This document shows positions 1-12,427 of a DNA stretch of 64,000 bases, in pieces; position 1 is the stretch's first letter, and each line of letters starts with the position of its first letter. The DNA is from Labia minor (Eukaryota; Arthropoda; Insecta; Dermaptera; Spongiphoridae). The translations under genes were made by a program, and so were the position numbers. The DNA is taken from assembly GCA_963082975.1 (NCBI GenBank), contig OY720344.1, forward strand, positions 96,539,228 to 96,603,227, in the 5' to 3' direction. The notes below the pieces were generated by a model. It saw nothing but the letters and a program-made list of their open reading frames with translations. It was not told the DNA's origin and did not search any database.

Positions 1-568
1 AGGAAATAATTTTTTTCTAATTAAATATTTAAAAACTTACCAAAGACATACGTTACACTATTGTACCTATTAAACATTACATTACGTTGTTATAGATTTT
101 AAAATATTAAAGTAGTATAAGAAATTAGGAAATAAGTAATATGAGAAAATAAAAGTAGATATAGTTTTAATAAATTGATCGTTTTTTTCTTTATATACGA
201 GTATAAATTTTGAGAGATATTTGGCCGTCCTGGAATTGAATTGGGTCGTTCAATTGCTTGATCAACAATGGAATCGAATTTAATGAACTATCGGTCAAAC
301 AGAAAGCAGTTTCAAGAAACAAACAAAATGACAGGGGTTTGTTCAATTTCACACTTCTTGCAACTATTTTCTGTGTAAATAATAAAGAGTTCATTCAAAT
401 GAACGTCCCGCAGATTGACACAACGACCTATCTCAAATATATATTGATATAAATAATCAATAAATTTTAAGATAAAAATACAATTTTTACATATATGCTA
501 AATTAATCGTAAGAAGATTTTAACTAAAATAATTTAATTTTACATAATAAAAAATTGTATGTTGATAA
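1..568. other. AT-rich 3' flank of kinase-like gene A1
   Basis: This stretch has no convincing gene. Bases about 190-450 form a block with short open frames on both strands. The block recurs near 24240-24480 and 32770-33025 but is missing at the corresponding place near 9530, so it was lost in that copy. The short frames match no family I recognise and look like repeat DNA downstream of the kinase-like genes. Confidence 0.5.
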
Positions 569-3335
569 TTATTTAATTAATTCACTATCGTTATTATGTT
601 TTTCAAAAAATCTATGGTTAAGTGTTTCATCTACGTTAAGGCGTTTATTGCCATCGAATTTTAGCAGTTGTAATGCAAGATGTTCCGCATCTGGACATTG
701 TAAGTTTAAAGGTGGTCCCTTCCACGATTTAAACGTGTGTTTCATTGGGAAATTATGAGCAAAATAATAGTTTACAGGTGTTCCGACCGCCCTAAAATGG
801 AAAAAAACATATATCATTGATTTTTGAACAATAATTATAAAATATAAAATTTAAAACGTAATAATATGTACATGTTACATAATTAGAATATTTTCCACAA
901 TATCTTACATTATTATAAATTTAATTTAATATTATAAATATATATATATTAAATTATAAAAAAGTCAATTTTATTCTCATCTACTTACTCATATATTTGC
1001 TTTAATTGAGAGGCCACATTTATTCCGTTAAATAATGGCCGCCTTTTAAATAATTCAAACAATATACATCCAGCAGACCATAGATCAACAGGTTCTCTAA
1101 ATATGTCTCCTAGTAATACCTCAGGCGCACGATACGATAATATAGAACGATGTAATCTTTCAAAAAGATTTTCTTCGACATAGCCAAATTTGGCAATCTG
1201 AAAAATGTTTTTTTTTAAAAAAATATTAAATATATCTGTTTTGTCTCCCCATGCTATGGTAACTCACATATTTTTATTCAAACTGTGATATTAGTTCACT
1301 CTATTGGAGCAAAGAAACTCAAAAGGTTGTTTTTTTTTTGGAAAAAACGAATTTTGAATATTTTCATGATCAATTTGAACTTGTTGATTTTACAGGATTC
1401 ATTCATGTTTAATTTAATTCATTAATAAAGAATTGTTCATTGTTCATTGTATAAAGAGTCAATAATAATTAAATATATTCGGCGCTCTTCCCACCTAGAC
1501 GGGGGCTCCGCCCCCTGTACCCCCGAAGTAATACATAGTATTTCGTTGGAAGTCTGTATGTAAAAGGTTTTCATCCATTTTGTTTCAATCAGTATATTGC
1601 ATTATATTATCATTTCTGTTTGTGTTCTTATTTAAAATATATTTCAATTTAATCGGTAAATTAATTATATATATTACTATTGTATTTTTATATCTATTTA
1701 TCTCTGTGCCTCTACGGATCTCGAAAGCAACCCCATTTCTCCAAGTATCCCAATCCTGAGCAATAACCATCTAACTCCTACCCTGTCCCATCTGTCCACG
1801 TCCCTACATTGTCCACTAACCGCGTCCTTGATCTTCCCAATCCCACCATATATATATTTTGCAACATTTCCAGAAATGGAACACCCGCAGCTCAGCTCAG
1901 GAGTTAGTTAAGATTCTAATTTCTTTTTTATTGTTCATCATTTGAGGTACCCTTCACCTCAGAAAAATTTGGTTACCTTACTCCTTGTAGTTTAAGCTCT
2001 GGAGTTTTTTGCGTACGGACGGACAGACTGTCGTATTAAATATATAAATATCAACACATTAAAACTGTTTATATCTCAATCAGAAAATAAATAACAAGTG
2101 ACCATGCCCTATTTAGCATACTGGCATATAAGCTAAAAAGTTTTGTTATTCAAGAATCAACGTTTATCAACTTTTTAGTAAACTCTCATTACTTCCTAAC
2201 AAAAGTATGCATAATTTTTAAATCAACATTTGAATAAATTATTTCTGAATCATTACAAGAAACAAATAAATATGAACAAATATGAACTAAATAATTTAAG
2301 TGAACTTACTTTAACAATTCCGTTATTGGTGACAAAAATATTTTGTGGTTTGAGATTTCGATGAATAATGCTATTATCATGTAAATATTTTAATCCATTC
2401 ATGATTTGTTGAAAAACAAATCTAGTAGCTTTTATAGTTAAATGTTTCAAGTCTAAATAATCATAGAGATTCTGAAATTAAATTAATTATTAAAATTATA
2501 AGATATAAATGTTTGATTTTTAACTGTTTTCAAATTAAATTTAAATACCCATTCAATATGTTCATAAAATAAGTAAACTGGACATACAGCCCAGTATTGT
2601 TCTAATCCTATAAATTGTAGAAGCTGTGTTATATTTGTATGCTGGAGATTACTTAAGATGTCAATTTCTCTTAGAGATGTCACAGGTACTTGACAATTTT
2701 CAAATCTTAACTGAAAAATAATTTTTAAATATTAATCTAAAAAAATTTAATTTAAAAATTTATTAGTATAAATGTGCCAAAATATCAAATAAGAAATCAA
2801 ACATGTAAGGTATATATCAACAACGAGGATCGAAAATCACAGTCGCCCAAGCACCTTGCATAAATTTACCTGTATGGACACTTTTTAGAAATTCTATGTT
2901 TTTTTATAATAATCAATTTTTATCAACATTTTTATCTATTGTTCTCGGAAGTTCATGGGTTTCATTAGCAAAGGTCTACTTCACATTATGTGTAACACTG
3001 CAGTGGAAGTTTACAGCAAACTATTTATCAAGATATGTAAAGAATCTATATGACTATGTGCCCACTGTCTATAACAAGACAGTATATTATTTGTAATATG
3101 TAATTTTGTTCAACTTTTAATTTTGAAACTATATTATGTCGCATGATTGTATTGAAATTAATAATTCATAAAATATGTTAAAAAAATAAAATTTAAAGTA
3201 TTTAGAAATTTGAATGTTTTTAAAATGTTAAGTGATTACCCTTTCCATCCTGTATATCATGTATTCACCATTGATGATCGTTACGAATGAACCCTTTTCA
3301 GTTAGTGGAAATAATTTATAACGTTGAAAAGGCAT
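569..3335 (-). CDS. CDK4/6-like pseudokinase, copy A1 (5 exons)
   Basis: Predicted coding exons in order of translation are 3335-3240, 2710-2549, 2471-2310, 1197-989 and 791-569. All junctions are GT-AG, phases agree (0,0,0,2), and the sum is 852 nt, a 283-residue protein. The family signature is clear: HxNLKPQN at residues 123-130, YRAPEVLL with APE at 164-166, DLWSAGC with Asp178, and a closing NKR...NHRFF region. Normal CDK4/6 proteins are about 300-320 residues and phosphorylate Rb-type targets with cyclin D. Here HRD is HRN (Asn125) and DFG is KFG (Lys143). The beta-3 lysine aligns with Arg29 and the glycine loop has only one glycine. The helix-C Glu47 is kept. The activation segment is about three residues short and lacks the usual threonine. 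Inference: a catalytically dead kinase fold, possibly binding a cyclin or acting as a scaffold. The start is the first ATG of exon 1; a 5' untranslated exon upstream is possible. Whether it is expressed is unknown. Confidence 0.72.
1470..2050 (-). mobile_element. Degenerate Helitron remnant in intron 3 of A1
   Basis: This lies in the intron between the HRN and KFG exons. It starts with the GC-rich block shared by the other Helitrons here (GGGGGC-TCC-GCCCCC hairpin near 1500), then the common tail towards 1610. It continues into a LINE-derived passenger around 1690-1870, read on the minus strand, with a [10 protein letters not shown]-type peptide. The clean CTAG end is missing. It is present in both A1 and A2, so it predates the recent duplication. 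B1 and B2 lack it at the matching intron position. Confidence 0.6.
2780..3120. other. Unrecognised block in intron 1 of A1
   Basis: The intron between exons 1 and 2 holds about 340 bases of somewhat higher complexity than its surroundings. An open frame of 66 codons runs at 2896-3096 on the plus strand and protein-like stretches occur on the minus strand. I recognise no family. It is identical in A2 (26820-27155) and absent from B1/B2, where exons 1 and 2 are fused. It could be a decayed retrocopy. Confidence 0.3.
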
Positions 3336-3356
3336 AATGTATTGATAATTAATTAC

Positions 3357-4099
3357 CTGAAAAAAAAAACAAATTAATTTTATTTTATCGTGAGTATTAT
3401 AATCAAAAAGAAAGAATAAATTTTGGAAAATAATTAAATAAAAATATATTAACAAACCATCTATATAAAATTATTATTTTATTAAATATATAATATAATA
3501 TATATATATAATATTTTTTTTTATTTTAGTGAAGAATATTTTTATTGAAATTAAAAAATAACTATAGAGTTCAATTAATTTTGTATTTTACTACAATTTT
3601 TACAAATAATCTAATTGACATTGAAAAAATTGAAATACTTTTTAAGATAAAAATATAATTTATTCAAAAATATTATATTTTATTTTTAGATAATAAATAT
3701 TTTTTAGTATATATACTCGTAAGTGATAACAGGTTGTTTAATATTAGATTAATTTAATTATATTTAAATATTTATATGTATTAATGTAGAAATTTAGCTC
3801 ACATCAAATTTTAGAATGTGATCACAAATCGTAAAATTAATTAAATTTAAAAATGTATTCTCAAGTAATCTAATAAATAAATTAATCTAAATAATTCTCA
3901 TGAAAAATAAAAATTCAATTCAATTAACGTTATTAAATTCATTATATTAAAATATCTAAACACTTGTACACTTAAAGTATTTTTAAAATTTAAAATACTT
4001 CTATTTTCATTATGATTTAAAAGAATTTAATAGAATTTAAATTTGTTTATCTTGATTAATTCTCTAAATAATATATATTCAACTTGTTTATATTTTATA
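3357..4099. other. AT-rich upstream flank of A1
   Basis: Upstream of kinase-like gene A1 this is almost pure A/T with short TA runs and no gene. It would hold the promoter and any 5' untranslated exon of A1, but no recognisable core promoter stands out. Confidence 0.5.
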
Positions 4100-4339
4100 C
4101 TAGCTGCTCAGAGCTCCTTCGTCGCTCTTCACACCTAGACGGGGGCTCCGCCCCCTGTACCCCCGAGTGGTACATAGTATTTGGTTGAAAGTAGTAAAAG
4201 GTTTTCATCCATTTTGTTTCAATCAGTGTATAACATAAAACATTCATTTCTTATTGTGTGATTATTTAAAATATATTTTAATTTAATCAATAAATTAATT
4301 ATATATATTATTATTGTATATGGTATATCTATCAATCTA

Positions 4340-4930
4340 TGTGGCTCAAAGATACTCGAAAGTTCTTGGCCGCAACAACCACTTTTCTCCAAGTGTCCCT
4401 ATCCTGAGCCCATGTCCCTTCCTACGCGTCCTTGGTCTTCCAAGCGGAAGTTTTCCAATCGGTCTCCACACCGTTTTCCAATCCAATATCTTTTTCCTCT
4501 CCCATTCTAGCCACGTCCCCTGCCTATCGCAGCTTTTTCGCTTTTATAACCCTAACTATTTATGAAGATTCATAGAAGTCATGCAATTCCTCGTTATGTA
4601 GTCTCCGCCATTCCCCGGTGACCTCATCTTTCTTTGGCCAATAAATGCTGGAAAGAATAATCTGAATCTACTCTCATCTCCCAGGGTCATAGACCATGCG
4701 TGGCTCAACGGTACTCGAAAGTTCTTGGCAGCTTCAACCACATTTCTCCAAGTTTCCTTATCCTGAGCCTCTGTTCCATCTCTCGTACGTCATTCCCTGA
4801 TGTACTCATCTTTCTTTGGCCCATAAATGCTGGGGAGAATCCTCTTCTCAAATACTCTGAATCCACTCTCATCTCCTAAGATCATAGACCATGTCTCACA
4901 CCCATATAATACAACAGACAAAATAATTGT
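4340..4930 (-). pseudogene. LINE reverse-transcriptase C-terminal fragments carried in the Helitron
   Basis: Minus-strand translation gives broken pieces of the region after the reverse-transcriptase palm of an arthropod LINE: a WSMTLGDESRFR segment, an FGPKKDE-like segment and RNMVEAAKNFRVP-like ends. Two overlapping copies of the same stretch seem to be present (about 4340-4700 and 4680-4930). No intact frame remains. Related fragments recur in the other Helitron-like elements of the window. Confidence 0.6.
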
Positions 4931-6294
4931 TTTATATATTTTAATTTTCATTCCCTTTTATAATAATTTTGATGAGATAAGCCTCTTTACTGCATGATAG
5001 GCGTTTCCCGATTGCAACCTCGATTTAAATTCTTCTCAAATATTATTATCCTTCGTGATTACATTCAATTTTTCTACATATTCAAATTGTACATTTTGTA
5101 TGTTAATACTGCTCCTGTTTGTTTCTAAATATTTTATTATTATTTCAAACCTCATCTCTTTTCCTACCTCGATTAATTTTTCCTCGCTATCCGTAATTGC
5201 AATTGCCGAATCTCCTATTATTTTTAAGTCGTCTGGGTAACCTAATATTTTACAATTGATTCCCGCATCTTACTCTTTCTTTACTACCTTCAAGATAAAT
5301 TTTAAGATCAAAATTTGAAAAAGTTTATCCGGATCTATTGAGACATGCGTAGGTTTTACTAAAGTCTACAAATAATTAGTGAACAGAAATATTGAATTCG
5401 TGGTTTTTCCTAATATCTGTCATAATGAAAATATCTTAATTAATATTGATCGATTAGGCCTGAACCCGCAATGATATCGTCTAATATTTCCTCCGCCTAT
5501 AGTTTATAAGTATTGTATATGTTATAATAGAGTATAATATTTCTTGATCATTTCATTTTGATATTTTAATTTCATTGCTTGATTTTTATTGAATATTTTT
5601 AATTATAATAAAATTTGAGAAAATGCAAAGTTAGAGACTTGAGACAATTTATAAAAATTAATTTATAAAAATTAACGGTATAAAAGTATTGATAAAACTA
5701 TAGATAAATTAACAATATCTACATTCATTAATAGTATTAATTTAAATTAATGGATTTATTTGATTTTTATTATTAATTTCATTTATTAATTTTTTTAGAT
5801 CATAGTTAATTCCCTCCCTTAAAATAAAAGAAGTATTCAAATATAGAAAGAATAAATACAAAATAATTTAAGTTAAATATGATTTAAATATTTTATTATA
5901 TTAATTAAAATGAGAACTTTTAGAATAAATTATTTAATTGAAATGATATTTGAATATTAGAATTTAAAATAAAAAGTTAAATATTATAATAATTCTTCGC
6001 TAGAGTTATATACATTGTGTAAAATGAGTCCGCCAGTCTTGAATGAACAACACGGAGAACTATATAAACTTTAAAAATTTAAATTCTGCGGTTATTGATT
6101 AGATATTAATAAAATCTATAGCCTATGTTACCATAGAGGTATATAAGAATATTGTGATGTAATTTCATAAAAATCGTTTCTTTTTTTTTGATGTTCAATT
6201 GTTTTTGTTTATAATTCTAAATTACCGGTAAAGTGTCGGTTAAGTAGGAAATTTCTTTTTTGTTTGTTTCTATGACAGCAAAAAAGTAAACAAA

Positions 6295-6295
<1 letters not shown>

Positions 6296-6325
<30 letters not shown>

Positions 6326-6328
6326 CAA
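6296..6328 (+). repeat. (CATA)n microsatellite in Helitron 5' head
   Basis: A perfect run of the four-base unit CATA, about eight copies, lies just inside the 5' end of the Helitron. Confidence 0.85.
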
Positions 6329-6351
6329 ACACTCTCCTTTATATATATAGA

Positions 6352-7620
6352 TTATAAATTTCAAAAATATATCTTAACAATAACGTTTTTAATTATTAAT
6401 TATTAATATTTATTTATTTTTATTTATTCAATTAATAAAATGTTATTTTGAGTTTAAAATAAATATAGCAAAGAGGATACACAATAAAAAACAAAAAATT
6501 TAATAAACTAAAAATTATAATTGTTATATTATTGGAGATATGAATGCGTGAATTTGTTCCAAATCTATATATATAGTATTTATAAAAAAAAGAAAATGAT
6601 TAAATAAGACAAGAAAATATTATTATTAAAAGAAACGAAAACAATATCCTAAAATTACAAAAATTCCGGAGATAGGGATAAATAGTTATCAAACGTTACA
6701 GAGTATTTAACTAATCAATCAATTTAATATAATCAATTATATTATTTTATTTTACTTTAAATATATATATATATATATATATACTATTTTTTAAAAATAT
6801 TATTTTTCAATTATAAAAAAGAAAATATCAAACTGTTCAAGATGTTGTAAGGATAAGATTTTGTTTGAAATTATACAAATTCAAAATCCTTCGATACCAC
6901 GTGTTCAACAAAATGCTAATTTATTATATTTTTAAAGTTAATTTTATTTTTTCAATCAATATATTTATAAAGATAATAATATTATGTAATTTTAAAAATA
7001 AAATTCAATTTAAATTTTATCAACATAAATTTGATTCAAAAGATCTGAATATGTATTTAGTTTAAAATATTTTAAGCTTATTAAAAAAAAAAACAAATCA
7101 ATTGTAATGATTTAAAGAAGTTATGTTAAATTTAGTCATATTCTGAACACGTGTTTTATAATTATTTTGAAAATTTAAAATTATATAAAATTAATAAAGA
7201 AATGTTCTTTACACAGCTAATTTATTTATTAATTATAATCAATTGTGACTATAATATATTTTTAAATAAATTAATTTAAAATTGATTTAATAATTTTAAT
7301 ATATTCATCAATTTTAGATTTTTCCTTATATTTTAAAAATAATATCAAATTTATTTTTTAGTGACTAGAAAATAAATTTGATCTAGTCTATACCCGTAAA
7401 TTTTTCTAAAGTATGTATTTATTAATTTTATTAATTTAAATATGAAAATGAAAATATATTTTAAACCAATTGGTAAATTGTATACAAATTTGTTTATAGC
7501 TTACAGCGATCGAATTTATTATTTTCTAGATAGATTAAACATAAAGAATATAAAAAATATCTAATGAAGATAAATAACAAGTAACAAAATAAAAGTTACT
7601 TACAATTATGAAAATAAATG
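6352..7620. repeat. AT-rich repeat with paired CACGTG motifs
   Basis: An AT-rich repeat of about 1.2 kb is related to 15190-16430, 16431-17530, 21400-22490, 28127-29475 and 40391-42740. Each copy carries CACGTG E-box motifs in similar contexts; here they are near 6899 and 7149. The shared tail includes the phrase CCAATTGGTAAAT. A (TA)n run lies near 6762-6784. No coding sequence is visible. Confidence 0.65.
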
Positions 7621-7689
7621 AATTGTATATTGCCTCTTAATCACCAATGTTATCCAACTGGTTTTCACTAAACTTGCTCAATAAACAGG

Positions 7690-8660
7690 TTTGAACTTTA
7701 TAATTGTTAAGTTCCTGGCAACCCCCGGACCACAGACCATCTCTATAAGACTAGAACAGCCAATGATAAATTCTGTAACATTGTTTGTAGCGCACTCTAA
7801 CAACCCGGTATGAAAACACAGAAAATTTAAAGAATTGGACCCTAAGCTAGCGCACCTAACATTCCGGTATGCAACTAATTTGTTTTTTAAAAAAGCGGGC
7901 TTGCAATGTTTTATAAATTTATTTGGAAGGATTATTGGGAAAAAAATTAGGATAAAAGCAGTGCAGCAAACAGTTATGTTTTTTCCATGTTGGATTTATA
8001 TCCAAATAAATAATTTTTCACTTAACTGAAAATTCTACATACTTTAATGTAATTAACCAATCTAAAAGAAACGAATAATGTTTTATGTAATATACAATAT
8101 TTATTTGAAAATTAATTAAAATTCCAAAATAGTGTTTACAAAATATGTAAACATCTCGCTATTAAATCTGTTCTATTAAACTTAAACATATTTTAATAAG
8201 ATAAATAAGATAAAGATAAAATTAAACAAATAAAAAAAAAATAATAAATAAATAAATTTAAATTAACAACTAAACATAATAATAATGAATAAATTAAATG
8301 AACAACTAAAATAAATAAAATTATGTAACACTATTTAGAAAACTACTGATGGTAGCATTTGTAACTGTATCCCTTTTGCATATAATTCTATTACACATTT
8401 GCATAAAGTGGTGCAACAAAATTTTATGCAAAAGAAGTGTACATGTTGAGCTGAAATAATCACCCTGAGTCTGACAAAATGCAGCAGTGAGAAAGGACTT
8501 GGATATAACAGGAAGGAGATTATCCAAATTGCGGATTAGATCAGGAATTCTCTGGAAAAAATCATCAATCTCCACTTGATACTTGATTAGTAAAATTAGG
8601 AAGACATTTTGAACATTTAATTTTGGCCCGCGCTTAAAAGTATTGGACCGTCGAATACTA
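7690..8660 (-). pseudogene. Unrecognised coding-like remnant with hAT-like right edge
   Basis: The minus strand holds protein-like frames (8575-8321, preceded near 8640 by another frame) rich in Phe, Leu and Cys. I do not recognise the family. The right edge near 8625 has the phrase GGCCCGCGCTTAAAAG, which also occurs in the MITE at 58935-59213, so part of this may be hAT-derived. The block recurs at about 30240-31200 in unit 2 with similar breaks. Function is unknown and it is probably not a host gene. Confidence 0.35.
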
Positions 8661-9612
8661 TTTCAGTTAATGAAGAGACAATTCCATAATTGTTTTAATT
8701 TTATGAAACTAAAGATTTGAGAAACCATAAATAATATGTAGATATATTATATAAATATTTATTTTTATATTATATATAAAAAATATAGGAAAGGGTATTG
8801 GATTGAATAAGTAAAACAAAATAATGTGGTTTGAACTTTATAATTGTTAATATCCTACACATGTTTATACACAAGCCTTGTAGAGGTCTTTAGTCTAAAT
8901 TGTATTTGTGAAATCCTGGTATATTTTCAAACTACTCATATCTTATAAGAATTTTTTTTTATATTTTAATAAAAAAATATTAATTATTAAAATCTATACA
9001 CACTCACAATATCTATTTTATTAAGAGTGATTACTACCAGATGGTCGCCACTAAGATTTTACACCAGAGTTTTCTAAGCTAAATTTTATATATATTTAAA
9101 AAGCTATCTAATTTTTGAGCTTTCTACTTTTATATATAATGTACAATTAAGTATGATTCGAGAAGTTGAATTCGTACAAATTGATGAATTTGACAAATTT
9201 ACAATAATTATTATAAAATATTATGATTTCATTTGATTTTTGTAAAAGGTTACGTATAATACAAAATTGCAAATATGATTCATATGTAAATATGTATTTA
9301 ATTCATTTTATATCTTTTTTCTGATAAATTTATAAATTAATAATTTATATATTTTAGGAATTGCATATTTTGTAATTTATTAAAAAAAGCAAACCTTTTC
9401 TACATTTTTATTGAATACCTTTCCTATGGCATGCATGGCGAGGAAATAATTTTTTTCTAATTAAATATTTAAAAACTTACCAAAGACATACGTTACATTA
9501 TTGTACATATTAAACATTACATTACGTTGTTAACATATATGCTAAATTAATCGTAAGAAGATTTTAACTAAAATAATTTAATTTTACATAATAAAAAATT
9601 GTATGTTGATAA
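8661..9612. other. AT-rich spacer between A and B modules
   Basis: No gene is visible. From about 9441 the sequence matches bases 1-110, marking the start of the B module of the older A/B duplication. About 490 bases present at the same place in the other modules (the 190-450 block) are missing here. Confidence 0.5.
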
Positions 9613-12427
9613 TTATTTAATTAATTCACTATCGTTATTATGTTTTTCAAAAAATCTATGATTAAGTGTTTCATCTACGTTAAGGCGTTTATTGCCATCG
9701 AATTTTAGCAGTTGTAATGCAAGATGTTCCGCATCTGGACATTGTAAGTTTAAAGGTGGTCCCTTCCACGATTTAAACGTGTGTTTCATTGGGAAATTAT
9801 GAGCAAAATAATAGTTAACATGTGTTCCGACCATCCTAAAATGGAAAAAAACATATATAATGTTCAAATAGAACAATAATTATAAAATATAAAATTTAAA
9901 ACGTAATAATATGTACATGTTACATAATTAAAATATTTTGCACTATATCTTACATTATTATTTAATATGAATTATATATATATAGTAGCTGCTCAGATCT
10001 CCTTCGTCGCTCTTGACATCTAGACGGGGGTTCCGCCCCCTGTACCCCCCCCCCCCCCGAGTGTCCCTATTCTGAGCTATAACCATCTAACTCCTAACCT
10101 GTCCCATCTCTCTCACGTTGCTTCCTACATTGTCCACCCTGTTCACAATTGGTCTTCCACACAGACGTTTTCCAATCGAACTCCCCACCAATATATTTTT
10201 CCTCTCCCATTCTAGCCATATGCCCTGCCGATCCCAGCCTTCTCTATTTTATGACCTATATCTAGAGATGCATAGAGGTCATGCAATTCCTTGTTATGCA
10301 GTCTCCGCCATTCCCCGGTGTCCTCATCTTTCTTTGGTCCATAAATGCTGGGAAGAATCCTATTCTCAAATACTCTGAATCTATTCTCATCTCCCAGGGT
10401 TATAGACCATGCCTCCCACCCATATAATACAATTAATAATTTAATAATTTTGATCCCCTTTGATAATAATTTCCAGATTGCAACCTCGATTTAAATTCTT
10501 TGCAAATATTATTCTCTCTGAAACTAATTATTTTGTCTTATCACTATTAATTTCAAACCCCATCAATTTTCCTGCCTCGATTAATTTTTTTATGCTACTT
10601 TAAATGTTATTAATTTATTTAAAAAAAAATCAAAGTAAACAAAATAAAAATAAAATATAAAATTAGCATAACACTAAACTACTATAAAAATAACATTAAA
10701 AAATATATTATATATTAAAATCTTACGTGAAAATCCAATTATGAAATCAAATTTTCTTAATTAAAATAATTTACTCAAATAATCTTAAAAATTAATAGTA
10801 TTAAATTATAGCCGTAATGTGAATGTTTTCAAAGTTTAAAAGGCCAATAAGATCAATTGAGATATTGTAAATATCAATAGATATATAAAAAGATTTTTAT
10901 CTGCACATTGCTCAGAATTAAAAAACCGCCAAATTATCGCCACCAGCGCCTCTATGATCTAGTATGGTAACTAAACTATTTTTAATTAAATATTCTTTAT
11001 AATTTTTTTAAAATTTTTCTAATTAAAAAATCGAAAATCGGACTTCGAGGTCTGGTGGCCAGCCCCTTTGTGCTTCCGTGTAAAAAATTCCATGTCCCTG
11101 CGTGCGATAGATTTGCCTGGAGAGCTCGGTCAGACAGACAGACAAACAGACCCACACATTACACTTTCTTTTATTATTATAGATATATATATATATATAT
11201 AGTAAATTATAAAAAAAGTCGATTTCATTCTCATCTACTTACTCATATATTTGCTTTAATTGAGAGGCCACATTTATTCCGTTAAATAATGGCCGCCTTT
11301 TAAATAATTCATACAATATACATCCAACAGACCATAGATCAGTAGGTTTTTTAAATATTTCTTCTAGTAATACCTCAGGCGCACGATACGATAATATAGA
11401 ACGTTGTGATCTTTCTAAAATACATTCTTCGGTATGGCCAAAATTGGAAAGCTGAAAAGTTTTTTTTTAAAAAAAAACATTAAATATATCTGTTTTTTCT
11501 CCTCATGCCTTGGTAACTCACATATTTTTATTCAAACTGTGATATTAGTTCACTCTATTGGAGCAAAGAAACTCAAAAGGTTGTTTTTTTATGGAATAAA
11601 CGAATTTTGAATATTTTCATGATCAATTTGAACTTGTTGATTTTAGAGGATTCATTCATGTTTAATTTAATTCATTAATAAAGAAAGTTAATTGTTCTAT
11701 AAAAGAAATGACATCAAAAACTATTGCATAATGCTGCAAAATTCAAATAGAGAAAAATAATTCAAATTTTTATGATTTGCAAAAATTTTTAAAATACACA
11801 ATAATATATATGTATCATATTACATATAGCGTTAAAAGAAACAATGGCACTAATGTGAACTAAAAACAGGGAAAAACAATAAATACAAATCACTAACCTA
11901 TGGTAATATAAAATAAGTAATCGCAAGTAACTATTAGAGAAGAGAATGTCAAATAGAAAAACAAATAAATATGAACAAATATGAAATAAATAATTTAAGA
12001 GAACTTACTTTAACAATTCCGTTATTGGTGACAAAAATATTTTGTGGTTTGAGATTTTGATGAACAATGCTATTATCATGTAAATATTTTAATCCATTCA
12101 TGATTTCTTGAAAAACAAATCTAGTAGCTTTTATAGTTAAATATTTTGAGTCTAAATAAGTATAGAGATTCTGAAATTAAATTAATTAAAAAAAATTATA
12201 ATATTTTAAGATATAAATGATTGATTATATACTGTTTTCATAATAAATTTAAATACCATTCGAATATGTTCATAACGCAGATAATAAACTATAGACTGAG
12301 TTGAAATGAGTTGAATTGGTTCCCAAAAATATCTAATCTGTTTTATATTTTTATGCTGGAGATTTCTATATATATTAAAATCTGTCAGAGATGTAAACCG
12401 TAATATATTATAAGTTATTAAATTCAT
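9613..12427 (-). CDS. CDK4/6-like pseudokinase, copy B1 (4 exons, shortened N-lobe)
   Basis: Coding exons in order of translation are 12427-12257, 12170-12009, 11451-11243 and 9835-9613. Phases agree and the sum is 765 nt, a 254-residue protein. It is a diverged paralogue of A1. The first exon is one block in which the glycine loop and beta-3 strand are gone and the helix-C Glu aligns with Asp16. HRD is HQN (residues 94-96) and DFG is NFG (114-116). The [19 protein letters not shown] and NKRLNV elements are kept. At the end of exon 1 a one-base insertion and a one-base deletion cancel, so the last residues read EHIRM instead of EHIEW and the donor phase is kept. The last intron contains a Helitron (9985-11183). 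It is inferred to be catalytically inactive; expression is unknown. B2 at 33106-34717 is its recent duplicate. Confidence 0.65.
9985..11183 (-). mobile_element. Non-autonomous Helitron in the last intron of B1
   Basis: On the minus strand it begins TCTATAATAATAAAAG at 11183 and ends at 9985, where the CTAG is mutated at its outermost base. Unit 2 has only a (TA)n run at the same place (about 33465-33497), so the insertion is private to unit 1. The GC-rich hairpin block is near 10025 and includes a run of C. Inside are a LINE-derived passenger (10050-10420) and the GTCTG-rich head near 11120-11160. No transposase gene is visible. Confidence 0.7.

Larger units (their letters stand above)
4100..6351 (-). 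mobile_element. Helitron with complete ends (minus orientation)
   Basis: On the minus strand the element starts with TC (6351-6350; head TCTATATATATAAAGG) and ends with CTAG at 4103-4100. It sits between A and T with no target duplication, as expected for rolling-circle transposons. Unit 2 has the empty site at 28126/28127. The GC-rich hairpin block lies near 4141. The interior holds LINE-derived passenger sequence (about 4320-4930) and a block shared with 45480-45720. No Rep/helicase gene is present, so it is non-autonomous. Confidence 0.8.

Noticed and set aside
191-452. Overlapping open frames on both strands near the left end
   Set aside because: They lie in a block that recurs with several changes and is lost in one module; codon content looks like AT-rich repeat DNA.
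2896-3096. 66-codon plus-strand open frame in intron 1 of A1 (and its duplicate at 26933)
   Set aside because: Very AT-biased, no family recognised and no supporting gene context; duplicated only because the region is duplicated.
569-3335. Reading the kinase-like genes as active CDK4/6
   Set aside because: Both catalytic aspartates are replaced in every copy and splice phases leave no alternative reading that restores them.
6296-6328. Regularly spaced short repeats that might suggest a CRISPR array
   Set aside because: Simple CATA microsatellites without spacers; the genome is clearly eukaryotic.
10046-10060. Run of about 15 C within a Helitron end
   Set aside because: Probably slippage in the CCCCC part of the GC-rich block; no independent function indicated.
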